A DNA stretch of 64,000 nucleotides from Epiperipatus broadwayi (taxonomy: Eukaryota > Onychophora > Udeonychophora > Euonychophora > Peripatidae), in the NCBI GenBank assembly GCA_028023455.1, contig JAQFVV010006273.1, positions 870,001-934,000 of the forward strand, given 5' to 3'. Positions 12,888-24,099 of the stretch are shown one piece after another. The notes under the pieces were generated by a model that was given only the letters and a program-made list of their open reading frames with translations, made no database searches and was not told the origin of the DNA. Each line of letters opens with the position of its first letter. The first letter of the stretch is position 1. The position numbers and the translations under genes were made by a program.

Positions 12888-12891
12888 TTAT
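12888..12891. repeat. Target-site duplication of the gypsy element, right
   Basis: TTAT follows the terminal CA of the 3' LTR and matches 2158-2161. Confidence 0.85.
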
Positions 12892-13560
12892 ATATGTAAG
12901 ATAATTGAAATGTTAAGAGAAGCAATGTAACTGTCTTTTTTTAACTATTCAGTTATGAGAATAAATGAAACTTTAAAGAAAAAAAAAATCAAATTAATGT
13001 TTTTCAATCAAATAAGCAATTACTAAAATTAACTGGTAGCAAGAATAAACATTATATACATTTTGATATAAATATGAGGAAATGATACAAATCATGGATA
13101 AAGTAATGACTTCATATTCGAGTTAACTATGAATAATTAATAAATAATGCCTGACCAAGAACACTTTCGGATAGCTTATAAAGCTAGGTCCTATTTCTTA
13201 TACAATCCACTATCTTCTTTTTTCTTATTCTCTACCCATTTTCTTTCTTTCATTTAATCTTAAATAGTCTTAAACCACTTTCATAGATATAAGATACTGC
13301 CAACATCATGCTCTCATAACATTGGCCATTACTTTATATTTATTGTGACAATGGAACTGTGTGTTGGTGCAACCATATTTCAGTTTTTTAATTAGATACA
13401 CAGCAATTTGAATTTCAATCTTTTATTTTTGGTTTTTTATATTCTTTGTGGGTTTTTTTTTTTTCTAGATTTAGAATGCCCACATTTTTTTAAAAGTAGC
13501 TAGCTAGTAATGATAAAAATATCAGAAAAAAAAATTTTTTTAAGTCTTTCAGAGTATATC
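12892..13560 (+). repeat. Interspersed repeat R, forward copy, part 2
   Basis: This continues the repeat interrupted at 2161. It is similar, in reverse complement, to about 17090-17773. Shared segments include tgcctgaccaagaa near 13148 against the complement near 17500, and the ATCATGCTCTCATAACATTGG-like tract near 13304-13324 against about 17318-17338. No coding frame was seen. Confidence 0.65.
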
Positions 13561-14458
13561 ATTTTCTTATTTTAGATTCTTGTCTTAATTAACTAGGTAG
13601 TCATCACCCTCTCCACCAATTACAATTCCATTTAAAATATCCTGCATTCTAAAAGCACATTTAATGCATATCTAATCATAAAAAAATTATAATATATACT
13701 TATATATATATATGTTTTTCATAATCTTTTGGTTCTGCATGATTTAGTATAATACTACAGTAATGGATTTTAGAGCTCAAACAAATTATTCATTTTTTTT
13801 TTTTTTTTACAATCTTTGTAAACCTGATATTTATACTTTTTCTTCAAAAATCAACACTTTTAATATCATTTGAGGGTTCTTTCCTTAGTCTATTTGTTTT
13901 GTTTTGTTTTCTTATTCATTTCATTGACCTAAATATCTGTTGACATGGATCCATCATTAGTTTCATTTTTCAATTTTTTTTCATGATGTTAGCATTTTTT
14001 TTACAATTATCCATAGTATATAGCTTCATTTTTTTCACTGAACTTCATTATCCTGAATAGCGTTTTCCACTTTCAATCAACTTTAGGGTCCAATTGCAAT
14101 GAACATATAAGTCTGAACTTCATATGTATTCTTTGATTATCACAAAGTATTAAAAAACTATCTGATATAGTTTAAAATACTAGATCAAGTAGTCCAGGTT
14201 TCAGAAAATCCAATCCAGCTTTCTCAATATATATAATTTACGTAATATTGGATGTTTATTGATAAGGATTTTGCAGCATAGTGATTAACTCTGCTATGTC
14301 TATAATCTGGACCTTACTTTGGAGTAGGTGAAGCTTGAAATTTTTTTTTAAGTCACTAACAAGCTTACGATTTTTTTTTCAGATAATCGACCAAAAATGA
14401 ATTAAGATAACTATCCACATACGAATAAGTAAAGGAATATAGCTATTATTTGTTAAAG
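13561..14458. other. AT-rich non-coding sequence
   Basis: This stretch has long T homopolymers (around 13790-13810) and an AT dinucleotide tract near 13702-13712. I see no gene or recognisable repeat. Confidence 0.5.
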
Positions 14459-15035
14459 CGGGGGTGTCCAACAAGTTGATTGTGATCCACTGGTCGATTG
14501 CAAAGTCATTTTTGGTCGATTGTGAGGCCGATCTGGCAAGAACTGTCGGGTAACGAGTGAAACAAATTAAGTCAAGATTTTCAAGTTTTTTTGTCAGTTT
14601 TATTTTTGTTCTAAATTTTTTTTCAATTCTAGATAGATTAAGTCCACTACGCCATATCATTATTGAAAATAATATTTTTAATCTTGATTTAATGTAGCTA
14701 ATTTGAATTAATAAATATTGTTAATAATTACTCATGTTGCTTTAATCCCCCTTCCCGGACATGAGTTTTTTGTCCCATTAAAATAATTGTTACTTTTTGC
14801 TAGGTAAATGCACGGCAATTGAATAAAATAATAATGTTAGATACCAATGCACCACCTATAAGTGAATTATTAATGAAGTTCGATAAAAAAATATATATAT
14901 ATTTTCAACTTTTGAAATATATATATATATTTCACACCTCCCTCCACTTAGACTACGCTTATGACAACAAGTCGATTGCAACACATTTTAAAAATAAAAA
15001 GTAGATCTTATGAACACAAAAGTTGGCCACCCCCG
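14459..15035. mobile_element. hAT-type miniature inverted-repeat element
   Basis: The terminal inverted repeats are cgggggtgtccaac on the left and, read from the right end inward, cgggggtggccaac (13 of 14 match). They resemble the CAGGGGTG-type ends of hAT elements. The element is flanked by an 8-bp duplication, tgttaaag (14451-14458) and tgttaaaa (15036-15043), with 7 of 8 matching. Eight-base duplications are characteristic of hAT transposition. Subterminal copies of gtcgattg occur at both ends (near 14493, 14515 and 14972). At 577 bp without a transposase frame, it is non-autonomous. Confidence 0.85.
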
Positions 15036-15043
15036 TGTTAAAA

Positions 15044-17089
15044 GATAAATATTCAAGATTAATCAACATCGTTAGATTAGTGCTAATGCATTAACATAAA
15101 AACAAACTATTTAAATGTCTATGATATTGTTATCAGCATTAATGGAGAAAGGGGGTCACAATCCTATGGAGTCTGAGCTCATGATTTATTTTTAATTTTA
15201 TTTTAATGATAACAAAAAGATTCATTAGAGTTTATGATTAAACTTTAAATATTGAGATACTAAAATAAATTATTTAAGAGAATGATAAGCAATGGCAAAC
15301 TATCTCTGAGAATGATAGTGTCTTATTTCTTGATTATAAACTTTAAAGCAATAACAATACTGTATTTTAAAATAGGGTGATTGATAAGAAAAGTTAACAA
15401 TGACTGATGGATTAAAATTGGAAAAATAATAAGACACTTTTGCAATCACTTTAAATCTTTTTTAATATGCTGAAAATAACATATAGAACTTAAAAACAAT
15501 ATAATTCTATAAAAAAGTGGATGATATCTTGGATATGATAAGAATGATGTTTCAAACACATGGAGTGAATATTTTGATCATCATTTAAATAATGATACAA
15601 TAGCTTAGATGAATGCTTTTGATGATATATCCATTTTATCAACTGCATTTGATGAGGATAAAACAGACCTTTATAAATTCAAAAATAGAAAAGTGGCAGA
15701 TCATTGTGATATACCTGAAAAATTTTCAAATATGATAGTAATATATTAGTATCAAAACTATCGAAAATTTTTAAACAATATATGAATCCATAAAGTTCTT
15801 CCATTTAATCTTAAGAATGTTTCATCTGTTCCAATTTATAAAATAATTAAAAAAATTCACTGTTATTGTTGTGAAATATCACTGTTATCCACTGTAGTAA
15901 AAGTATTTACAAAGATAATGAATTTATTACTTTTATTAACAGATGTGGTTTAATAGAAACAAGTATGATTTTAAAATGTTAAAAATATTATATATTGTAC
16001 TATTTCCATTATATTATTAAATTGTTAAATGTTTTTAGAAAAGTTCAAGCTATATTTATAATTGCAAATAAAACAGAAAAAAAAAAACACTGCATTTCGT
16101 CAACACTTTCGGTGCTGACTATGTAATGGAAAAGGAACGTAAATTCAAACTCCTTTCCACCTCATTTGTATCTTTTACATGAAAATTTCACTAGGTCGGC
16201 TTCACAATGGCTTTCTTCCAGATGATATTGACCTCCAAGTTGTCTTAGGCATGGCAAATTATTTCAAATAAAATTATCAGAACAAATATTTTTATTTTTA
16301 CAATGAATGATAGCTTATTATCTGATTTTACCAAAATCAACAAGATGAGAATTTCTAAATTAATTGTTCTCGTATTCTATATACTTATTTGTTATTCCTA
16401 AGGCTTTATGTTGAATCAATTCTTAATTTTTTTAGAAAACATTTTTATGTTATAAATATACATACAAACAAATACATGCATGTACATTTAAATGTTTTAT
16501 GGAGGTAAAAGTTTGTTTACATGTATTTTAAACCAAATTCAATAGACTAAAATTATCATTATGTTACAAATGAGTTATACCTCTGTGTAATGTGGGATTG
16601 ATAATCTAAATTCTTTAATGAATGTTTCTACCTAATTTTAAATTTGACCATGACTTTTACAATTTAGCAACATGTTTTATTCTGTCTTCAGCTATAATCA
16701 CCATTTTGATAACCCTTGGCAATGCTATATTTATAGTTATACTAAAATTGAAAAAGAAAATTCTGTTCTTACAATTTTTTTTTTTCAAGTTAGTTATTAT
16801 AATAAAATTGAACTAATGGGGTTACTACAACAATATATATATGAATTAGATACTGGCCAAAAATATATGTAACCAAATTTCAGATTATCTTCTCTTGTAA
16901 TGCAAGTACTTTGCATAATTTATTCTTATCTGATGAGCCATTTTCACAGTAAATTTGTTTACGATTAGACATGCATTAGAAGTTTTCCAGAATGCAATAT
17001 ATTTTAAATGGAATAGTAAATAGTGAAAAGAGAATAATAACTACTGCATTAATTAAGACAAAGATGGAAAAAAAAAATGATACACTTTG
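15044..17089. other. AT-rich non-coding sequence with one less AT-rich patch
   Basis: I see no supported gene. The patch at about 16085-16250 is less AT-rich than its surroundings and has a short open stretch on the minus strand, but it has no domain I recognise. It could be a remnant of a coding element. Confidence 0.45.
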
Positions 17090-18122
17090 AAAGGCTTAAA
17101 ATTTATAAATTCTTTTTTCTTTTGCTATTATCTTTATCATTAGCAGCCACCTTTAAACAAATATGAGCATTCTAAATTTAGAAGAAAAAAACAAAGACAG
17201 AAAGACAAAGAATATAAAAACCCAAAAAGGAAAAGAATTGTCATGTATCTGATTAAAAAATTGAAATATGGTTGAACCATCACACAATTCCATTGTCACA
17301 ATAAGTATAGAGTTATGACCAATGTTATGAGAGTATGATGTTGATAGGGTCTTATATCTATGAAAGTGATTTAAGACTATAAGGTAAAAGGACCAAAAGA
17401 AAATGGATAAAAAATGAGAAGAGACAAAAGGATTGATCAGAAATAGGATCTATTCTTTGATGATCCAAAATTTCATCTACAAGTCATCAGAAAGTATTCT
17501 TGATCAGGCACTATTTATTGATTACTCACAGTTAACCCTAATATAAAAGTCATTTCTTTATCCCTAATTTGTGATCCCCACCACCCCATATTTATTTTGA
17601 AATGTTAACTGTTGTCCCCAATTAATTTTAGTAATTGATTATTTGATGGAAAGAATATCAACTTGAATTTTTTTTTTTTTTTCTTCAAAATTTCATTTAT
17701 TCTCATAATTGAATCATTAAAAAAGAGTAAAGTTACATTATTTTCCTTCAAATATTTCAATTATTTTACATATATAATCATTTCATAATTAGATTAAATT
17801 TTCAACAAGTATTACAAACTGCATCTTACATATTTCAATAATTAAATATGAAATAATCAAAATTTGCTAAATATATACATATATAGTTATTTAAACAACT
17901 ACATTTTAACAAATTAAAATATTTACTTTTTAATCTTTAATTTATATAACTTTCGTTAAAAAATATGCATTTCACTAGTTTCAATACTAGTTTTTATTGA
18001 GTCCTTACCAAAAACATCCCACTATTAATCCAACCATTTTTTGTTTTTTGAAATCTTTACATTTTATAAGTTTAATATATTTCAATAATATATCGCAAAA
18101 ATTAGATTACTTTATATATATA
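17090..18122 (-). repeat. Interspersed repeat R, inverted copy, part 1
   Basis: This is the reverse complement of 13560-12892 followed by 2161-1550 of the forward copy. It therefore contains the gypsy target as an uninterrupted site near 17774. Similarity ends at the tatatata near 18115-18122 and resumes at about 20296. Confidence 0.65.
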
Positions 18123-20295
18123 CCAGATGCAACCCATGTTGTAAAGGCCCATTATTTTTTGTTTTTTTTAATTAGGTAGCTCTAACAATTTATCTTTTTT
18201 TCCGATTTTGCAATTGTGAAATTTAACAGCATTTTTTAAAAGTTTTTTTAATTGGTTGTCTATAGAAATGATAGTTTTTTTTATTGGTTGCTTTAACAAT
18301 TGTTTTTAAATATTTAATGTAAATTAAGCACAAGATTTTAATATTATGGAAATAAATGTGAGACTAAAGATTTTAATATTATATAAATAAATGTGAGAAA
18401 TTTACTCAGCCTGAAAGGCAGTCATTACCTATACGTGAATTTGACAGCATAAGTACAACTATAAATAATAAGATTATTTACAGGAGCACCCTCTGAATAA
18501 AAAAATAATGTCCTGAAAGGCCATTGTTTTTGTAATAATATTATTTACTGGATATAAAAACTACTATATCATCTATTTTTTTAACTCTGACTAAATATTA
18601 CATTTTAAATATAAATGAAACCACATTTTCTTTGCGATTTAAATACAATAACTATTCAGTTCTTTACTGCAATTAAAAGCATATGTACTAATTTTTTTTT
18701 CCATTTTGTATTAACTGGATAACTGAAACACAGGCTTCTTCTATACCTGTGTCTATATATGTAATATATAGGGTATATGAGCACAGACTTTCAGATGACC
18801 CATCACTCTCCACTCTATCTAATAACACTGATACACTCAAGCACATATATGCTGAAAAGATAAATAATCACCAATATACGTATTTCATGCTAAAACAGCA
18901 ATCATCAGTTGGTCCAGATTATCATCTCCCACACATATATACTACAAGTGCTCAGATATATATTAAGATAGACAATCTTCATACTTTAAAGGACAGGCTC
19001 CAATCTACTACACACTCCAACTCTTCAACCATCCATCCAATTGAAAATCCGATGATGGAATGCTCAAAGGCCACCCTGAGGCTGAGATTCTTGTCACACC
19101 CATGTTGATCTAAGGTCAATCTGAACCCCACATGTACAGGACATAATCCATTTAATACATATGCAAGGATGGGCAGACATCTCTACAATGTAATAACTGA
19201 AACACAGGCTTATTCTATACCTGTGTCTATATATGTAATATATAGGGTATATGAGCACAGACTTTCAGATGACCCATCACTCTCCACTCTATCTAATAAC
19301 ACTGATACACTCAAGCACATATATGCTGAAAAGATAAATAATTACCAATATATGTATTTCATGCTAAACCAGCAATCTTCAGTTGGTCCAGATTATCGTC
19401 TCCCACACATATATACTATAAGTGCTCAGATATATATTAAGATAGACAATCTTCATACTTTAAAGGACAAGCTCCAATCTACTACACCCTCCAACTCTTC
19501 AACCATCCATTCAATTGAAAATCTGATGATGGAATGCTCAAAGGCCACCCTGAGGCTGAGATTCTTGCCACACCCATGTTGACCTAAGGTCAATCTGAAC
19601 CCCACATGTACAGGACATAATCCATTTCATACATATGCAAGGATGGACAGACATCTCTACAATGTAATAACTGAAACACAGGCTTATTCCATACCTGTGT
19701 CTACATATGTAATATATAGGAATATGAGCACAGACTTTCAGATGACCCATCACTCTCCACTCTATCTAATAACACTGATACACTCAAGCACATATATGCT
19801 GAAAAGATAAATAATCACCAATATACGTATTTCATGCTAAAACAGCAATCATCAGTTGGTCCAGGTTATCATCTCCGACACATATATACTATAAGTGCTC
19901 AGATATATATTAAGATAGACAATCTCCATACTTTAAAGGACAGGCTTCAATCCACTCCACACTTCAACTGCTAATTTATAAAAGTTTGTTACAATTGCTA
20001 AATATGTAGTTCATCTGAACTATATTAAGATATTGACAAACAATGAAAGCATGGAGCTCCTTAACATCGAATTATTAATCGGCATTTGTAGTTGTTTCTG
20101 CAGCTGGATGGGAATATTTACCAAGAAATATATATTATATCTCCATAAATAAGAGCACTCATACTGATTTTCCCCGAGCACTTTTTATTTAATGGTGGAA
20201 TTACTTCCTTCACATAAATGTAGTGGTTGTAATGTTATGGAAAAACAGTCATTCACTAATCAGACAACAAAGAAATTACAGATGTATATATAAGA
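18123..20295. mobile_element. 2.17 kb insertion inside repeat R, class unknown
   Basis: The interval is bounded by comparison with the forward copy of the repeat, which is continuous at about 1555-1565. The segment tatatata lies at both edges (18115-18122 and about 20285-20292) and could be a target duplication, but AT runs are common here. The insertion carries the 474-bp tandem array. No transposase, reverse transcriptase or terminal inverted repeat was recognised. Confidence 0.45.
18721..19975 (+). repeat. 474-bp tandem repeat, about 2.6 copies
   Basis: Units start at 18721, 19195 and 19669 with aactgaaacacaggcttnttc, exactly 474 bases apart. The third copy is truncated near 19975. Copies are about 95 percent identical by eye. 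The period is a multiple of three, so the same frame stays open through successive units except for one TGA after the CCA-rich segment (near 19106-19108 and 19580-19582). Frames of 119 and 137 codons result. The third unit has a short deletion near 19720 that breaks the frame. The predicted peptide matches no family I know, so I treat this as a satellite with incidental open frames. Confidence 0.85.
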
Positions 20296-20860
20296 TTTTG
20301 TTAACAATAAAATTCAATTTATATTTTTATATAAAAAGAAAAGTTAAACAAAAGATGAGGAAATAGATATTTTAATTTATTAAGATGAAATTTAATATAT
20401 ATACTTTTTTTTTTCTTATTTCTTCTCAAAATTTTGATTTTTTTTTATATCAGTTACTGGAAATATATCTAACATTATAAGATGAACCTTATAAGTAAAT
20501 AAATATTTTTAAGAAATTTATTATAATGATTTATTAGTTTATCAGAAGGTTTCTTAAATGTTTGTTGTTGTTGTTGTTATTTTTTTTTTTTGTATATATT
20601 TTTCAGACTTTTGAAAATGATTATATATATAAAATAATCACAATTATCAAGATGAAAATAATATAGTGTTATGTGTAGACTTTTTAATGATTCAATTATG
20701 GGAATGAATCAAATTTTGAAAAGAAAGTATTTGTTAATTGTTTTAAAAAGAAAAAAAATGATGAAAATATATTATTAATATAATCATTATATATGTTGCA
20801 GTAAACTTTTTTAAAAATCAATTTTACATATTTTAATTTTTACAAATACAAATATTTGAA
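20296..20860 (-). repeat. Interspersed repeat R, inverted copy, part 2
   Basis: This is the reverse complement of about 1560-1078, including the attcaattatgggaatgaat tract near 20691. It includes a (TGT) trinucleotide run near 20561-20578. Confidence 0.65.
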
Positions 20861-21382
20861 TGGTGGTTTTTGCTAATAGTATTGTCAAGTGCTAATAGTA
20901 TTGTCAAGTCTTTACTTACTCCAAAAAAAAAAGCACAAAGCAAACAATTTTGTATGCTGTTTATTCATGTGGGAATGAATGACACAATAAAATATCAATT
21001 CAAAGAATGATAATGCTGGAAAAAATAACATTTATATGGGCCTAGTCCCATGACCACAAAAAAAAAAATCAGTTCAAATAAAAAAATTATGGTACAAAAA
21101 AAAAAGATGCAATGAAGTGATACTGTATCTAAATTTATAAACCTATTTCTTCTTTTGACTTTTTTTTAAGTTTTATTGTTTATATATAAAAAGTTTCATG
21201 TGCTACAGTATATAAGCAAGTAAACAAAAAAAAAAAAAACATCTCTAAATCAGATAAAATGAAGTTTGCAACAATTTCTAAATTTAGATTTCAATTTATT
21301 TTTTTTACTTATTTAAATATATAAAATAAATATACAGCAAGTATGTATGTTGAAATTAATATATTAAATATATTTTTTTTAC
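20861..21382. other. AT-rich non-coding sequence
   Basis: Only homopolymer tracts and a short direct duplication (gctaatagtattgtcaagt, twice near 20870-20909) were seen. Confidence 0.5.
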
Positions 21383-21394
21383 ATTTCTACAACA

Positions 21395-22888
21395 ACATCA
21401 TCATCATCATCAACCATTATCAATCTACTGCAGGGTGAAGGTCTCTCCAAGTTCAATTCACCTTCTCCGATCTTTAGCTTCTCTTCGCCATATCACCCCT
21501 GCACCCTTTTCTTATTTCATCCATCTCTGGGTCTTTTACAATCTCTTGGAATCCAGTTTAAGATTTCAATTGTCCAGCTACTATCATCTCTTCTAGCAAT
21601 ATGACCAGCCTAACTCCACTTCAGTCTTTTAATTTTTTCAATGAGATCAGTAACCCCTGTTTGTTCTCTTACCCATATATTGCATTTTCGATCTCTTCTT
21701 GTATGCCCAACATGTATCTCTCCATACTTCTTTGAGTAATCTGAAGTCTCTATATTGCTCTTCTATTATTTGACCAAGTCTCAGATTCATAAGTAAGAAC
21801 TGGTAAAACACATTTGTTAAAAACTTTCCTTTTCAAACACATAGACATATTTCCTTTTAGTATCAAGTTATTTCTACCAAAAACACTTCAAGTTTAATTC
21901 TATGATTAATTTCATCCATTATGTTTCCATCTGTATTAATAATATGACTAACGTATTTATAGCTGTTAACTTCTTCTAACTCATCATAATCAATCTTTAT
22001 TTTCATATTTTGAGAAAATCCATTAAACATTACTTTAGTCTTTTTAACATGTATCTTTAGTCCTACTTTCCTAATTTCATCTGATAACTCCTGCAACATT
22101 TCCTGCAGCTCTAAAGCATTATTTGCAAAAACAACTACATCATCTGCAAAATCTAAATGACTTAAATAATCTCCATTTATTTTCACTCCTTTAGTTTCCC
22201 ATTTTAATTCACAAAATACTTCTTGCAGCACTGTTATAAAAAGTTTTGGAGATATGGAGTCACTCTGTCTTACACCCTTCTCAATATTGACTTTCCTAGT
22301 ATCATTATGTAATCTAATTGTTGCTGTTGCATTTTTATAAATATTCTTCAAAATATGACAATATCCTGGATCTATACTTTGATGATCCAATGCTTTAATT
22401 ATTGAAGAAATGTTTATAGACTCAAATGCCTTTTCATAATCTACAAATCCAAAGCATAATGGTAACTCATATTCATTTGTCCTTTCTATTAACTTCTCTC
22501 AATACCAGGATATGATCTACTATACTAAAACAACTTTTAAATCCAGCTTGTTCTCTTCATTGGTGGAAATCTAATGTTCTCAGACGAGTTGTAATTATCT
22601 TGGTAAAAAATTTGTGTAAAACTGATAAAAGCAGATAGGTTTGTAATTTCTAATAACTTCTTTATCACATTTTTTAAATATTAATATTGCATTTTTCCAA
22701 TCATCTGGTACATCTTTATCATTTAGACATTTGGTATATAAAACTTTGCTAAAAAAATTTCTATTTCTTCACCTGCTTCTTTTAATATATCAATGATAAT
22801 TCCATCATTACCTGGAGCCTCTCCTTTCTTCATAAATTTAATTGTGTGTCTCACTCATATGTTGTAGAAATTCTAGGAATTGCCCTGA
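21395..22888 (-). mobile_element. RTE-like non-LTR retrotransposon copy 1, 5'-truncated
   Basis: This copy is similar along its length to the 3' half of copy 3 (about 55250-56715) in reverse orientation. The 3' end is the low-coordinate end and finishes in a GAT repeat (atcatcatcatcatc on the plus strand). A 12-bp target duplication, atttctacaaca, lies at 21383-21394 and 22889-22900. The endonuclease region is absent. The 5' junction contains an inverted copy of the target flank (see the inverted repeat at 22853-22907). Confidence 0.88.
21863..22390 (-). pseudogene. Reverse transcriptase fragment of RTE copy 1
   Basis: This 175-codon open stretch of the RT palm and thumb includes HILKNIYKNATATIRLHN, GVRQSDSISPKLF, HLDFADDVVVFANN (FADD catalytic site) and YKYVSHIIN. 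The RQSD motif has Ser where copy 2 has Gly. Coding similarity continues on both sides in other frames, so this is one open piece of a frameshifted gene. Enzymes of this family reverse-transcribe their RNA at a nicked chromosomal target. This copy is inactive. Confidence 0.88.
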
Positions 22889-22907
22889 ATTTCTACAACA
22901 TATGAGT
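22853..22907. repeat. Perfect 21-bp inverted repeat at the RTE copy 1 5' junction
   Basis: The arms at 22853-22873 (actcatatgttgtagaaatt plus c) and 22887-22907 are exact reverse complements around a 13-base spacer. The right arm is target flank and contains the target duplication. The left arm appears to be a copy of that flank joined to the end of the element. Confidence 0.85.
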
Positions 22908-24099
22908 ATTTTAATTATACTAGGAAATATAAAATAAAAACATGGGTGAATGTTATTGAAATATTTTAACCAGAAAAAAAAATACTAATTTAGAAGATTT
23001 GAGAACTAGATTTCCATGTTAATGATATTGTATTTATATATAACAAATTCATTAAAAATTAATAAATATATTATATATAATGAATTGGTAATGTGACTGA
23101 ATAAATATTTGTAACCAATCAATCTAATCTTTCAAAATTGTGACATACTTTCTAAGCATGCAACAATTTTAAACTATCACTCAGTGTAAAATCTTCCAAT
23201 CTAATTTCCCTTGCTATGCATGTCCTTCATGAATAATCCTTGGTTATCAAATAAACTATGACTTAAAACACCTGGTCACATAAAAACCAATGAAAATATT
23301 TGTTAACTAAATAAAATCTGTTTAAAAAAGTATGTAACATAACTGTTAGCAAACTGTATTAAACTTTGTCTTAAACATCAAATTTAGTCAATGAAATGAA
23401 GTATGATAATTAACCACAGTAAGGACAATAAACTTCTTTTATAAATTTGAAGTGATATGTAGCTAACTTATTCCATCATTACTGAATCTATGCATAAATA
23501 GTTAAAATTATATAAAAACTTGTAAATACAGCTAAAAATAACATTTTAGGAATTTCATCTTCATTATAGTAAAATCTTATTGCTGCAATAATCATTTTCC
23601 ATATTTCTGTAAACACAAACTGGCTATCAGTCATCACTTCAAATATTTTAAACTTCTAAAATTAAGAAATCTTAATATGATCCCTATTTCTGTTCAGCAA
23701 TAAAGTAAATATTATATAAGCAAGTATAAATTATGTACAAATACTATAATTTAAGTATATTTTACTTATAAAAATTATTACACATTCTTATTAATATTTG
23801 TACAATATTATTATTGTAATTATATGTACGTTTTTAATTTTTCATGTACCCAATGCTCCATATAATTTTTTTTTTTCATTAGTGTTATGAATGATGGGCC
23901 AAGAACTGTCATTGTGGTTTAATTTCTGGTTAGTCAGGCATATACATAATTTTGAAAAGCTAAGGAACTACAAAGAATAAAATCATTATTGCATAAAAAT
24001 AGTAGGATTAAAAAAAAAATGTTTTGTACTTTTATATATGTAAGATAATATTTGCTTCTTACGATGTATGCATTAGATTATTATGTATAGATACATATA
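22908..24099. other. AT-rich non-coding sequence
   Basis: I see nothing recognisable here; no open frame has coding motifs. Confidence 0.5.
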
